The position numbers and the translations under genes were made by a program. Positions 15,216-27,438 of a DNA stretch of 64,000 bases are shown here, in pieces. The notes beneath the pieces were generated by a model. The model was given only the letters and a program-made list of their open reading frames with translations. It ran no database searches and was not told the origin of the DNA. The DNA is taken from NCBI GenBank assembly GCA_033439765.1, contig JAULSN010000012.1:372001-436000 (forward strand), read 5' to 3'. Positions within the stretch are counted from its first letter, which is position 1. Every line of letters starts with the position of its first letter. This DNA is from Lasiosphaeria ovina. Lineage: Eukaryota; Ascomycota; Sordariomycetes; Sordariales; Lasiosphaeriaceae.

Positions 15216-16411
15216 TCACTCGGGCAGCAGGTTCCCTCTGACAGCAAACATCTTAGCCGTGATGCTCGCTGTGAACCCATCGACCTGCTTGCTGTACTGC
15301 TCTACCTGCCGAGCATTGAGCATACCCTCTAAGCGGCTGGGCTCCTGGGGCAACTTGAAAAGTCTCTGCCACTCATCCTCAGGCAGCGGTTGCTGCTTGG
15401 CCGCCACCCGCGCCGCATTCTCTGCCTTCCGCTTTGTCTGCCATTGCGTGATCTTGAACTGCTCACGAGTGAGCTGGCGCTGATAATATTGGTGGTTATT
15501 GAGATCAGTATAGTGTGCCTCGATGCTGTCAAGGAGCAGGTCGCATGTCTTCTCGAGAAATGGGTCGATAGATAAATCCAGCGTATCAAATGATGGATGC
15601 GCTGGAATCTTTGCGGGATCCCGTCGAATGTCATCGAGTGATGCGGGAAGGGGAATCTCCGCGCTATCTGGCGGGGCAGGTATCTGGTGTAGAAACGATG
15701 TGAGGAGGTGCGAATTGTGGACAACAATAGGGACCTCGACAACGATGTCCTTGAATGTAAGCTTTGACTTTTGGAGGCTACATTCCGGGTTGTGTCAGCA
15801 CGAGAAGCGTCTACTTCAAAAAGTGGGATTCCAACCTCTCTGTGGTGAATTTCGCCTCCTTGTATGCCGCCATAAATTCGGTAGAGAGCTTGAAGGCGCG
15901 GAGGCTCAGTGCGCCCTGTGAGCTACGGCTCACATCGTGAACAAGCGCAACAGTTTTGTCGTTCTCCCTCTGGTAATGGTACTGATTCTCAACGAAACTG
16001 AGGTTGATGAAGTTGCCCATAGTCGCACTAGTATACCATCCCACATTATTCGCATCTACGTTGACTTCCTTGAGGTGTTTGATCATTTCATTTTGGTAGA
16101 CGATGTTGGCCTTCGCGCGAGGCGCCGCCGCCGCAAGACTTGACGCATCGTTCTGGTGGCTGTCGGTAGTGGAAACATCGATAGTCGGGAAGGGAAAGGC
16201 GTTCGTGATTTCGAGAACTCCATTGCTGTCCATTCCCACAATCGATCCCGTCGCAGTCGTGGGAAATTGTGACGAACAGTGCTTCACGATCTTCATCACC
16301 ACCTGAGCAAAGTCGTTAGTATCGTGACTTCCACAGCGGGGTTTCGATCCTGCTCACCAGCGCCTCGATGAGGGCCGACTTAATCGGCACATCCCTTTGG
16401 ATGTCAACCAT
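15216..16411 (-). CDS. eukaryotic translation initiation factor 3 subunit H (eIF3h), MPN domain
   Basis: This is the eIF3h subunit of the cytosolic 43S pre-initiation machinery. Three exons (16358-16411, 15836-16302, 15216-15777) give 360 residues. Exon 1 encodes [18 protein letters not shown]; a 55-bp intron (donor GTGAGC) follows. Exon 2 holds the MPN fold ([40 protein letters not shown]). The His-x-His of catalytic JAMM proteases is absent at WYTSATMG, as expected for eIF3h. Exon 3 continues [20 protein letters not shown] and [14 protein letters not shown] and ends in a helical tail. The second intron (15778-15835) has a non-consensus donor GTTGGA but a good branch (GCTGAC) and acceptor, and it restores the conserved TTES-L-KLTF run. 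Frame is kept throughout (1083 nt). Confidence 0.93.
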
Positions 16412-17650
16412 AGTTACCCGAAGTAATGGCTTGCCGTGCAGTGCGTTGAATGTCTATGTTTTGTTGCCTTTCCTTTGGCGAGAGTGTGCTATTCGGTTCT
16501 AATTGTCGTGCTGAGATGGAGGCGTCTTTTCGTGTGGAGGACTTTTTCTCGCTAATTTGTGGGCAACCAGCCAAGCTCTTGGGGGGTGGGGGGTGGCTAG
16601 CTCTTTGTGGCTTGAAAGACCAGTCCGCAAGCGGGAAAACGCTGGCAGAAATGGGAGTGGAGTATGTCTGTGATCCAATGTTGTGGCGCAGCAGTCACTG
16701 CTAAATGTATTGTACCGAATTACCTTACCTACCTTACATCGTATGGCGGGAACGAAGGCATTTTTGGAGTCATTGTATGCATATATGTGAAGAAAATGCC
16801 TACCCTAAGTTTCATTCTTATGACCTTTCTCGTAATTTCCTTCGCCATCACAAAGACCTACAAGCGCACGAAGCAGGATGATCAGAGTTATACAGGCATT
16901 CATGGAATAAGGAACCTTGGGGAGCCCCAGCCAAGCTATGAACCAAGAGCGATGATGTTGCAGTCCCCTCAGACCCTTTGGTAATAAATCGCAGATTCGT
17001 GTGGAGGTGGAAGTGCCCTGTATATTGGAAGCTGATTTGCTTCGATTCTGGCATCATTGGCTGCCTACGATACCCATTGTTCCTAGGTTTCCATTGTATT
17101 GCGGCCAAATAAAAAGGCGGGGAGGGGGGAGGCTGTGAACAAATCCGGAAACCCTACCAAATAACGCAGTCATGGAAATACCAGTCCCAACCACTGATTT
17201 GACACCATCCACACCATCCCACGCTTCCCCCCCACGTCCTCGCTCCTCGCGATACGCTCTTGAAATCTTAAATGAACGACCCCCGTTCGACATCCTCGCT
17301 TCTCCTCTTTCTTTTATTTCGCGTTGCATTCCTGCCTGCGTTCGTTGACGGCAACCGTCGGCACTCACCCCATCGGTCCCGTCGACCCCCATGTGTTCTC
17401 GTCTCGAAGCCAAGTGGCACATGAGTACATCAATGGGATCGAAATGGCGCGATACAACAATAACTACGCACCTGTCTATTCTCCCTTGACGCCTGCTATG
17501 GATATCTTGCTATCACTCTACCCTTTGAAAAGAAAAGGAGATAAATGGATCAAACGATTTCCCACCGCCTTAAGAAGAGAGCCTGCCTGATTCCGATTGG
17601 CCCTTGCTTCGTTGAGCTGACGGCAGCCGGGCTCTTCGTGTTTCTATCGC
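16412..17650. other. intergenic region between eIF3h and the UPF0643-like gene
   Basis: No supportable gene. An ORF at 16664-16984 contains one hydrophobic run but has no other protein character, and it overlaps likely promoter and 3' UTR sequence. A C/T-rich tract lies at about 17220-17330. Confidence 0.45.
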
Positions 17651-18398
17651 TCAAGGGTGTTGCTGCCCAGTGTCCGCTGTCCAGTCGGTCATTTCCCAGC
17701 TCTCGAAGCGTTCGTGGACGGTTAGTCGATGGCGGTCGATTTTCCAATGTGAATAAAGCGATCTCGCAGCCCCGGCTGCTTTTCGGTGAGCTGGACCAAC
17801 ACCTCCTTTTCTTGCGTCTTCTTGCGACCTCCAGATACACGTCGCAAGGTTGCGGCCCTCTGCATCCGGGGTCCCGAACCAGTACCTACAACAAGTGTTA
17901 GTGTGGTCTCTGGAAACAATGCGGGCTATCGTACTTCAAGAACCCGCCACTTGCAGTTGCTTCAATGTGCGCTGCTTTATCCAGCGTGCCTAGCTCCGCA
18001 TAGACTGTTGTTGGCGGAATCTGCGAACGGAAGGCGACAATATAGAAGGAAGTCTCCTTCCAGACGTAGTTCATCTCCCTGGCAAGATCACGCAGATTTG
18101 TCATGACCTCTGCCCAATTGAACGTCTCCAGATACGGTGCAGTTGCATAGTCCTCCCGGACACATTGCAACTTGACCAAGGCGAGCGCGAGAAGTTGATT
18201 CTCACGATCGAGGCTCCCGAGATCGAGGAGATGGTTTGCATCGGTATAAGGCGAGACAACGAGATATCTGTCTATGTCCCACGCAGGTGTGGTGGTTGCG
18301 ACCTCGCTATCGGATACCACGACTGCGGCAGTCTTTCCGTTTGCGGGATTGATAGTACGGATGGGGGCCACGCATAAAGAGTCTTGGAAAGCGGCCAT
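17651..18398 (-). CDS. conserved fungal protein, UPF0643-like
   Basis: Two exons (17935-18398 and 17651-17885) encode 232 residues, starting MAAFQDSLCVAPIRTINPAN. The 49-bp intron (17886-17934, donor GTACGA, acceptor TGTAG) joins ASGGFLK to YWFGTPDAEGRNLATCIWRS, so the unspliced frame gives a false C-terminus. The second exon has AHRKAAGAARSLYSHWKIDR and ends in a short acidic tail. The YWFGTPDAEGR and SLYSHWKIDRHRL motifs are those I associate with the uncharacterised UPF0643 family (S. pombe PB2B2.08). No catalytic motif, signal peptide or membrane segment is evident. Function is unknown; family naming is from memory, but the gene model is well supported by frame and splice signals. Confidence 0.72.
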
Positions 18399-19037
18399 GA
18401 CCGAACAGACATCAAAACAGCGTGCTTGGTCCACTTGAGTACTATTCGGGGGGGGGGGCAATAATCAGAAGGACGTAACGGACTAGTGGGTTGCGACAGA
18501 CTCTTATACCATTTGCTCGCCTGGTCTCGGCTGTGGGCGGGCCATGAACTGTAACGGAATGGATAGGTGGGAATTCGGAAGGGGGCGGCTGGAGATAACG
18601 ACAGGGCGAGGTCGGACGCAATGGAGGTATCTCGGCAGCAGATAGCTGCTGGTAACATCGCGTCGACAAATCGCAAGTCCTCGTCAGTACCCAGCCATAA
18701 CCTGACAACTGCTTGTGGATCCCGCAGAGATAGACAACGAGCAAGAGTTTTGAAGCTAGGCCACGGAAACTATGTCGATCGCGCCATTGATTGAAATGGT
18801 GGTGCCATTGAAAAGCGCACCAGCGGTCGGCTTGAAACAAAAGCGACTCATTGAGTTTGCCACAGTGTTCGGAAAGGTTGGTAATTGTAAAAGCTGCATT
18901 TATTATTTTTCTCTTTCACCTTGACTCGTGCTATTTTCGGTTCTCGTCTCTTATTAATTCTTAGCTGCTTGATGTTTTTCGCTCGTTATTCTCACCGCTA
19001 GAGACGGGATAGGAGAGTTGGATTTGAGTGGGGCAAA
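18399..19037. other. upstream region of the UPF0643-like gene up to the retroelement island
   Basis: A run of 11 G lies just upstream of the gene at about 18450. No ORF with protein character. The island begins abruptly with the T-run at 19038. Confidence 0.5.
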
Positions 19038-19436
19038 TTTTTTTTCTCATTACGCGTATGCAGCCCGTAGGGCTATAACGCGGCCTATTTAAGCTATAGA
19101 CGGCTACTTGGAGGGTTATAAAGAAAGACTAATCTAATAGGGCATACTAAAAGTAGAAGATCTTAGAGGAAGTATAGTTCTGGTTCCGTGTGCGTTTTTC
19201 AAGTCAAGCGGGTAAGGTATTGTGTACCTAAAAGGAAGAAGGTAAGGAAGGGAAGAGAGAAAAGGTAAATAATTAAGCTAAGCTACCTATTTTGTAGTAG
19301 TTTTAAAACTAACTACAAGACAGTAGCTAGGGAACCCTCGTGTGGCTGGGGGGCTGGCTTGAGGGCTGGTTGGCAGGCTAGCCTAGAGGCTACCTGGCGA
19401 GCTGGCCACTGCCCACTAGCCACCTCAGCGTAAGTG

Positions 19437-19441
19437 GGCCG
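19437..19441 (+). repeat. 5-bp target-site duplication GGCCG of the Gypsy element (left copy)
   Basis: GGCCG directly precedes the left LTR and is repeated at 26191-26195 directly after the right LTR. A 5-bp duplication is the usual size for Gypsy integrases. Confidence 0.9.
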
Positions 19442-19685
19442 TGTCACGGCACGGCCGAACTGAGGTCCGTGGTGCCGCAACCATGCCCTAGCTGCAAGCC
19501 CTGATATGAAGGCCCCACTCCTCCCAATCGGGACTAGGGCCACGACCCCGCACACCACTACAAAACTGCCAGCCTGCAGGGCACGCAGGCTTCTTCTTTT
19601 CCTTTTCCTTTCTTTAGCTTAGTTATCTACGAATCTAGTCACTATTTACTTGCAGCCTCGCCTCTTGTATATGCCTGCCTTCACA
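19442..19685 (+). repeat. left LTR of the Gypsy element
   Basis: 244 bp, begins TGTCACGG and ends TTCACA. Nearly identical to 25947-26190; differences include C/T at TGTCACGGCA versus TGTTACGGTA. Confidence 0.93.
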
Positions 19686-19836
19686 TTTAACTAAGCTCTT
19701 TTCCTTTGCCTGGGAAGGCCCAAATAATATCCCACCCTTGATTGACGATCGTGTACGACCACGCGAGAAGAATCGTCAGGAACCCAGAACCCCCCAGAAC
19801 TAATACGCGGCGCGATCGCCACGTACCACCGACATC

Positions 19837-21604
19837 ATGCCCCAGAGCACTTCGATGTCGAAGCCTGAGCGCGAGCGTGCTCAGCAGGAGGTTAGGTTTG
19901 ACCTAGAAGCCGCAGAGAGCTTCATTGATGGCGACAAGCGTCGACCTAACACCTCGCTACGTCGAAGATCGACGGCAGTCGGTATCAGCATCGATTGCGC
20001 CACAGCAACTACCCAAGGAAGTCCCCAGGGCAGTCGTTCAGGAATACCTGAACCAGAGAACCTATCGGAATGGATCCAAGGAATGAAGGGTCTTCTTCCC
20101 GATATTCGTTTCACCAATACGACAGAAGACCTAGTCAAAGACCTGGTAGCCCGACTACAGACCTTGGCAGACGTCAACCCCCAGAGCGGAAAAAACGGCC
20201 CCAGTCATTCCCTTCCAGGTTCTTACAGAAGCTAACGAGGGTCAGATCCCTTTCGAAGGCCAGATAGACTATAATAACTTCACCAAGCTAGTCCACAAGC
20301 ACCCAGAGAGCATATTTATCGAGTTCAAGTTACGCCACAACATAATGATCGCCTACAAGCAGTAGGCAACAGACCTCCATTCGGTCGCCATCGACCTCGA
20401 CCGCACTATCGTATAAATGTACGATAAGATAACTCTTTTTTCAGCCTTAATTGACGATTAGGCTAAGCGTCTTGAGGATGAACTCTTTAGTACTATAAAT
20501 AAGAAAGAAGATATCTAGGAGTAAGTAGTAAGTCTCTAAGGAGATAAGAAGAAACTAAGTAAGTAAATTACGAGCCTTAACGCCGTGATCGCGACCTATC
20601 TTATTAATATATTCCCGAACCTACGTACTACGGAAGGTCCTCCTACTCCCCTAAGATAGAGATCTACTAGCCGTAGAGTTACCCCCCTTACTAACGTAAC
20701 GGAGGTCTTAGCCAGATCCAAGATGGATCGTAGTGCCAAAATGACCGACCCCCCGGTCTTCTTGGCAGACAAGTCCAAGGATTAGGTAACCTTTAATATA
20801 TAGTACTAACTAATGGAGAATAAGTTAGAGGGAAATAAAGACCACTTCGTTACCGATAGGACCAAAGTCTTTTATATCTAAGGACGACTAGGTAGAGACG
20901 TAGCCCTAAACCTCCTTCCTTATATAAGAACGGGCACCCCCAACTAGATTACTACTTTAGAGGAATTGCTAAGTTACCTATAGAATGAGTACTACGACCA
21001 ATTTAAGGAAGACGAAGCCCTATCCAAGTACGAGAAACTGGTCTTTCGACCTAGAGATGACTTTCCTAAGTTCAAGAACGAGTTCGTTCGCCTAGCTGGG
21101 TAGTACCAGAAGCCCAAGTCTGAGTAGAAGCGCGAGTTCAAGCGTAAGTTGACTACTATGCTCTAGACCAACCTCATAGTCTCTTACGAAGACCCTGGTA
21201 TTGATTTCGAGAAGTATGCTCGCTTAGCCTTAGCCATATCCCTAAGTCTTAAGTAAGGATAGGAGCGTCGGAAGGATGCCCCTTCCGGAGCCAAGAATAG
21301 TAACGGTAATATAAGGCGTACCCCTACTACGCAGCCTACGGCTAAAGGATCCGGACCGTTAAGAAGCCGACTTAGTAAGGAAGAAATCGCCCAATTCATT
21401 AAGGAGGGTCGTTGCTTCTATTACCGTAACCTCGGATATACTAAGTTAGAGTGCCCCGAGAAAACCGCCGTAGATAAGGTAGCTCAGGATAAAAAGAAGC
21501 CCTCGGTAGCCTCCGTTAGTAAGAGCAAGAATAAGAAGGAGAAGCCGGCCGATACGGATTCCGGTTCCACCAGCTCCGACACTTCTAGCGATTCGGAAAA
21601 CTAG
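19837..21604 (+). pseudogene. gag remnant of the Gypsy element
   Basis: A 132-codon open start (MPQSTSMSKPERERAQQEVR...) is followed by a gag-like region broken by many TAG/TAA codons. A retroviral-type zinc-knuckle remnant is recognisable near 21413-21462 (CFYYRNLGYTKLECPEK, one ligand altered), followed by a Lys/Ser-rich tail. Capsid/nucleocapsid role inferred from position and knuckle; the gene is non-functional. Confidence 0.75.
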
Positions 21605-24600
21605 AGACCCTAGGGAATATGAACTCCCTCCTAGGGAAGGTATCCTTAATATATTACGATTTAGGTAAATTCATTAATTAGAAACCCTTATTAGGGGGAC
21701 CTAAGTTCCTCGCGGATTGTACTATAGCAAATAATGGAATATCTTTATCTACTACTAATATACTTATAGATACGGGAGTAACCGGGTATATCTTTATCGG
21801 TATCCCCTTTACTAAACGATTAAGGAAATTTCTCTACCTCGACCGAGTTAAGTACGCCGCTAACCCCGCCTAGATAGGAGGGTACGACGGGAGTAGAAAG
21901 TAGAAGATTAATAGTATCCTCTACGGAGATATTAAGATCTAAGGCCGGACTTTCCGATACGAGGCGATAATCGTTACCGGTAATAACCACGACCTTATTA
22001 TTGGAGATAAGTTTCTGGAAAAATATAATATTAAGACTAGATCTAAGACTAAAGTCCTCGAGTTCCCCGAAGACCTCCCCTTAGACCCCCCTATATAGAC
22101 TACCATATCGATGGACCATATGACCGACTCTCTACCCGACCTATCTTATTAAGCCGATATAGACCGCTGGAATATACTACTGGAAAAGGAGATCAAGAGA
22201 TAAAGGGATGGAGAAGCAATTAAGAAAAGGCTCTAAGAACTCGAGAACCAGAAAGCGGAACGAGAAATACTCCCTTTAATAACCCCGAGACCTAGATCGC
22301 CCTAAGGACCGGTAACTATCCTTCAGAAGTTAAGTAAGAAGAGAAAGAAGGTCTTATAGGACGAAGGTCTAGAGGTAATGGAACGGGACCTCCAGTAGGA
22401 ATCACTACTAAAGAACCTAGAGGCCCCCGACCTAGCTACCTTAAGAAGGAACCTAGCTAGGGACCGAAAACTGGACTACCCTCTGGAAGATAAGTTCGGG
22501 AGGTATAGGATATAGCGAGACTATATTAGCTAGTATAAGGAGCGCCCTCCCGATATCGCCATAGTGAACGAGGCAACCTTTGCGATCTATATAAAAAAGA
22601 CCCCTACTATATATACTAGCCTCCAGGAGATTCAGCAAATTATCGAGGTTAAGCGGATACCCCTCGGCGATCCGGGATTACTAGATCCCTTAGCTTAAGA
22701 TAAATAGAACCTTAGGGAGTAAGCCCTAAAACTCGTCCTACCGGTCTACTATAACTACCTCGACGTATTTAGTAAAGCTACCTCCGATAAGTTGGCCGAG
22801 TACCGGGGGACGTACGACTATTAGATTACCCTCTCTAAAGGTAAAGCCCCTAAAGACTTAGGGTATAGTCTACTCTATAAGATGTCCTTGGAGGAATTGG
22901 AGATCGCTAAATAATATATTATAGAGAACCTGGTAAAGGGATTTATTACTAGTAGTTTAGTAGCCTGGGTAGCGCTAATATTACTCGCTCCAAAGCTAGG
23001 AGGCGGAATGCGCTTCTACGTGGACTACCGGAGACTTAACGCGATAACGAGAAAGGATCGATATCCCCTACTACTTATTGACGAGACTATAGCCCGTATC
23101 GGGAAAGCCAAAATCTTTACTAAGATCGATATTAGGTAAGCCTTCTATAAGATCCGGATACGCCTAGAGGACGAGGACCTTACAACCTTCCGGACGAGAT
23201 ATAGGGCCTATAAATACCGGGTCTTACTATTCGGCCTAACTAACGGCCTAGTAACTTTCTAGCGATATATTAACGAGATCTTATTAGGATACCTAGACGA
23301 CTTCTATAGCGCCTATATCGATAATATCCTTATCTTCTCTAAGAACCCCGAAGAGTACGAGGCCCATATAGCTAAAGTCCTACATCGCCTGAGACAAGTA
23401 GGACTCCAAGCCGACTTGAAGAAGTATAAATTCTACGTTACTAAAACCAAGTACTTGGGATTTATCATCTCTACGATTAGGATAGCGGTAGACCCCGAGA
23501 AAGTGGCTACCGTTAGGGACTAGAGCGTTCCCCGTAACCTCAAAGGAGTATAGTTATTCCTGGGATATTATAACTTCTACCGGCGCTTCGTATAGAATTA
23601 TAGCCGTATCGCCAAACCCCTAACTAGCTTGACGAGGAAAGGCTAGGTATTTAAATGGTCCGAAGACTATTAAGTAGCCTTCGAAGAGCTGAAGGATAAA
23701 CTCATATCCGCCCCGATACTTCGGCACTTCTCTTACGAGCTACCGACCCGGATGGAAACCGACGCGTTAGGAGGTGTCTACGTAGGAGTACTATCCTAAC
23801 TATAGACGGACGATAAGGAATGGCATCCTACTATATTCTATTCAGAAACTATATACGGAGCCGAGTTAAACTACCCAATTTACGATAAAGAGTTGATAGT
23901 AGTCGTTAGAGGGTTAATGGTTTGGAGAGCCGAGCTAATAGGACTCCGAGATTAGCCCTTTACTATTATTACGGACTATAGGGCTCTAGAATACTTCGGT
24001 ACGAAGAGACTCCTAAACTTAAGGCAAGCCGGATAGGCCGATCTTATATCCTAATACCATTTCCAGATTACCTATCGACTAGGAACCGAGAATATAGCCG
24101 TAGACGTACTATCTCGAAAGTCGGAAGATATCAAGACCTAGAAGGAGAAGCAAGAGCTATAAAGGACTATATAGATATTCAAGCTCATAGGGGTAGTAAC
24201 TACGATATTAACTTTATAAGCCCCTATAGCTATATCCATTATCGACGAAGACGTCGAGCCCCCTTCTTTATTAGGTTACGAGATAATCGATACTCTACTA
24301 CGGTATAATAAGAACGACCCCGAACTCGATATCTACCGTACAAAGGCGAGATAGGGTGTTGACGGTTTCTCTATATTAGAAGACCGTATCTTATTATATA
24401 AAGGAAGACTGGTCGTACCCTCCGGAGGGGAACTGAATTTGAGAACTAAGGTCATCTACGAAGTATATTTAAGGATACCCTCCGCATACCCCGGGAGAAA
24501 TAAGACCCGCCGAATAGTCTCGAAACTTTATTAGTGGCCCCGGCTAATAGGATTAGTCGACCGATTCGTCGAGAACTGCCTATACCAATCTAGCAAGAAG

Positions 24601-25866
24601 CCCCGTAGTAAGACCCCGGGCCTCCTTAAGCCCCTCCTAGTACCCCTTTGTAGATGGAGGTCCCTAGTAGTAGACTTCTATAAGATGCCCGAGGACAAGT
24701 ATACTAAGAACAACGCCCTAGTGGTAATTAATAGGCTAAGTAAGGCCGCCTGGATAATCCCTTATAGGGACTCCGCTACGGCTAAGGATACTACCCTAAT
24801 ATACTACGAAGGACCCTTCAGAATCCTTAGACTCCCCGACGAAATAATCAGCGATAGGGGACCCTAATTTATCGTAGACTTTATAGACGAAGTATCTAAG
24901 ATCCTAGGAATTAAGTAGAAGTTATCTTCCTTAGGGCATTCCTAAACTACGGGCCAAGTCGAGATTATGAACCAATACCTTGAATAACGACTTCGACCGT
25001 TCGTGAACCACTACCAAGATAACTAGTTAAGAGCGATCCCCGCTATGGACTTCGCCCAAAACAGCCTACCGTACGCTAGCACGGGAATAGAACCTCACGA
25101 GGTACTATTCGGATTCGAAATACCTACCTAGTACGATTGGACTAAACGTACTAAGCTAGCGGGCTTACTAACGAGGGAGAAGCTGAATAGGGAAGACGCC
25201 TAGGATACTCTGAGAACGATATAGAAGCACGTCGACTACGCTAGGGAGATAATCCAAAAGGCATAACAAGTATAGGTCAACCAAGCTAATAAATATCGCC
25301 GGGAACCGGACTTCGGCACTAGCGATAGAGTATTTATTATTAAGAAGAATTGGTCTACGGATAGACCTAGCGATAAGCTAGATTTCCCCCTTATACGATA
25401 GTACTATCGGATCGTCGAGATGGTTAGATACTCCTATAGATTGGAGGTTCCTACTAGCTGGAAGGCAATAGATATATTCTATATAGATAGGCTCAAGCGT
25501 TATACCAATAACCTACTACCAGGATAAGAAGCAGAGAATCCCTTAGAGATAGTTGATGAGGAGGAAGTATGGGAAGTCGACCGTATATTAACCTCAAGAA
25601 TAACACACGGCCGCCTCGAGTACTAAGTACAATGGAGAGGCTGGGACCCAGATCCGACGTGGTACCCAGCTAGGAACTTCAAGAACGCCCCCGCGAAGCT
25701 ACACGAGTTCCACGAACAATACCCCGACCTAGCAGGGCCGCCAAAGCGCCTACAGTAATGGACAACTATGTATGCAGCCGATAAGACAGCCGACGACCAC
25801 GATGACGATGATAGACCCGTCAATACGGGCGAGCGCAAGCTACGAAGATCAATGAGGAAGAAGTAA
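21605..25866 (+). pseudogene. pol remnant of the Gypsy element (PR-RT-RH-IN-chromodomain)
   Basis: Frames are interrupted by frequent TAG/TAA, but domain order is readable. The protease motif LIDTGVTGY is near 21764; RT has GGGMRFYVDYRRLNA near 22995 and YIDNILIFSKN near 23315 (catalytic YxDD altered to YIDN); RNase H has METDA near 23752. Integrase shows a HPGRNKTRRIVSKL-like zinc region near 24490, VVDFYKMPED near 24665 and IISDRGP near 24848. A chromodomain-like segment with WEVDRILTSRI and VQWRGWDPDPTWYPARNF lies near 25570-25690. One clean 60-codon stretch (24685-24867) remains open. The last stop is at 25864-25866. Confidence 0.85.
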
Positions 25867-25946
25867 TTACAAGTTCGAGCCCTGCGCGATCCAACATTTT
25901 TTATTCTTCATGAATAAAGGACCCTACGCGCGGGAGGGGGGGGTAA

Positions 25947-26190
25947 TGTTACGGTACGGCCGAACTGAGGTCCGTGGTGCCGCAACCATGCCCTAGCTGT
26001 AAGCCCTGATGTGAAGGCCCCACTCCTCCCAATCGGGACTAGGGCCACGACCCCGCACACCACCACAAAACTGCCAGCCTGCAGGGCACGCAGGCTTCTT
26101 CTTTTCCTTTTCCTTTCTTTAGCTTAGTTATCTACGAATCTAGTCACTATTTACTTGCAGCCTCGCCTCTTGTATGTGCCTGCCTTCACA
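25947..26190 (+). repeat. right LTR of the Gypsy element
   Basis: 244 bp, TGTTACGG...TTCACA, preceded by the polypurine tract and followed by the GGCCG duplication (26191-26195). Confidence 0.93.
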
Positions 26191-27438
26191 GGCCGCTGCC
26201 GAAGGGAGGATACGGTTTGAGAGCGCTGTGGGCCTAGTTGTGGGCCTGAGGGAGGTCTTTGGGGGCACTTCAAGGCCCAGGCTTGGTGTAGGCCACTATA
26301 GTTAATATAACTAAGCGGCTTTTTTATTGTTTTTTCCCAGCAATGCATTGAGGAGTGGCCTGGTCGGCTATAGAAGCTATAGATCTGGGGCTTAGTATAA
26401 GTACTAGCGATATAGCTGAAGCCAAAGCACCGGTAGCACTATATCACCCCTGATCTAGGCTTTCTAGTAGGTAGGGCTGGCTGTGTGGCTGGCTGTGTGG
26501 CTGGCTGTGTGGCTGGCTGTGTGGCTGGCTACGTAGTTGGCTGCGTGGCTGGCTTAGGGACCTGATTTTCGAGGATTCATACTCGGAGAGCCTACGCCCC
26601 GAGAGCTATATGCTTCATGTAGTTGAAAAGGACCTTTATAGTATCATAGGGATATATATCTCCTTTTTCTTCATAGTTCCATTCTATAAGCTAGTCAAAT
26701 AGCCACGCAGCCAGCCACGCAGCCAGCCACGCAGCCAGCCACGCAGCCAGCCACGCAGCCGGCCACGCAGCCAGCTACACAGCCAGCCACACAGCCAGCC
26801 ACACAGCCAGCCACACAGCCAGCCACACAGCCAGCCCTACCTACTGGAAAACCTAGATCAGGGGTAATACAGTGCTATCGATGCTTTGGCTTCGGCCATA
26901 TCGCTAGCACTTGTACTGGGCCCCAGATCTGTGGCTTCTGTAGCCGGCCAGGCCACCTCTCAACGCAATGCCAGGAAAAAGTAACGAAAAAGCCGCCAAG
27001 TTGCATCAACTGTAGTGGTCTACACCAAGCCTAGGCCTTAAAGTGCCCCCAAAGACCTCCCTCAGGCCCGGAACCAGGCCCACAACGCTCTCAAGCCGCA
27101 TCCTCGCCTCGGCAGCGGCCTACCTACGCCGAGGTTGCTAGTAGGCAGCTAATTCGTAAGGCAGCCGGCTAACCAGCCGGCCAACTAGCCCGCTAGGTAG
27201 CCCGCCAACTAGTCCGCCAGTTACGCGAGGATTCCCTAGCTACTATCTTATAGTTAGTTTTAAAACTACTATAAAATAGATAGCTTAGCTTAATTACCGT
27301 TCCTCTCCTTTCCTTCCTTACCCTCCTCTTAAGTACATAATACCTTATACGCTTTAACTTGAAAAACGTATACGGAACCGGAATTATACTTCGCCTAGGA
27401 TTTTCTACCTCTAGTATACCCTATTAGACTAGTCTTTC

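Larger units (their letters stand above)
19442..26190 (+). mobile_element. Gypsy-type LTR retrotransposon (chromovirus), inactivated by RIP-like mutation
   Basis: A 6.75-kb element bounded by two 244-bp LTRs (19442-19685 and 25947-26190, TGT...ACA) and a GGCCG target duplication. The polypurine tract GCGCGGGAGGGGGGGG lies just before the right LTR. Internal order is gag, protease, RT, RNase H, integrase and C-terminal chromodomain, the layout of fungal chromoviruses (Tf1/MAGGY relatives). Coding frames are riddled with TAG/TAA where Gln codons are expected, and the LTRs differ mainly by C/T and G/A changes. Both point to RIP. It is nested in element A copy 1. Confidence 0.93.
19038..26698 (-). 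mobile_element. element A copy 1 (ORF1-only retroelement), split by a Gypsy insertion
   Basis: On the minus strand this copy reads poly(A) (T-run 19038-19045), the shared 3' tail (19046-~19230), the 3' end of the A ORF (to 19441), then the Gypsy element, then the rest of the A ORF (26191-26698), where it is truncated at its 5' side. The two flanks rejoin exactly at the TACGCCGAGG...GGCCTAC region that encodes the A C-terminus in intact copies. Many TG-to-TA and CA-to-TA changes make this copy non-coding. Confidence 0.85.

Noticed and set aside
16664..16984. 106-codon ORF with one hydrophobic segment
   Set aside because: A single hydrophobic run in AT-rich intergenic DNA; no further support.
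18440..18461. Start of the UPF0643-like protein upstream of 18398
   Set aside because: The longer frame has no ATG and runs through the poly-G tract; the first ATG at 18398 begins the conserved part.
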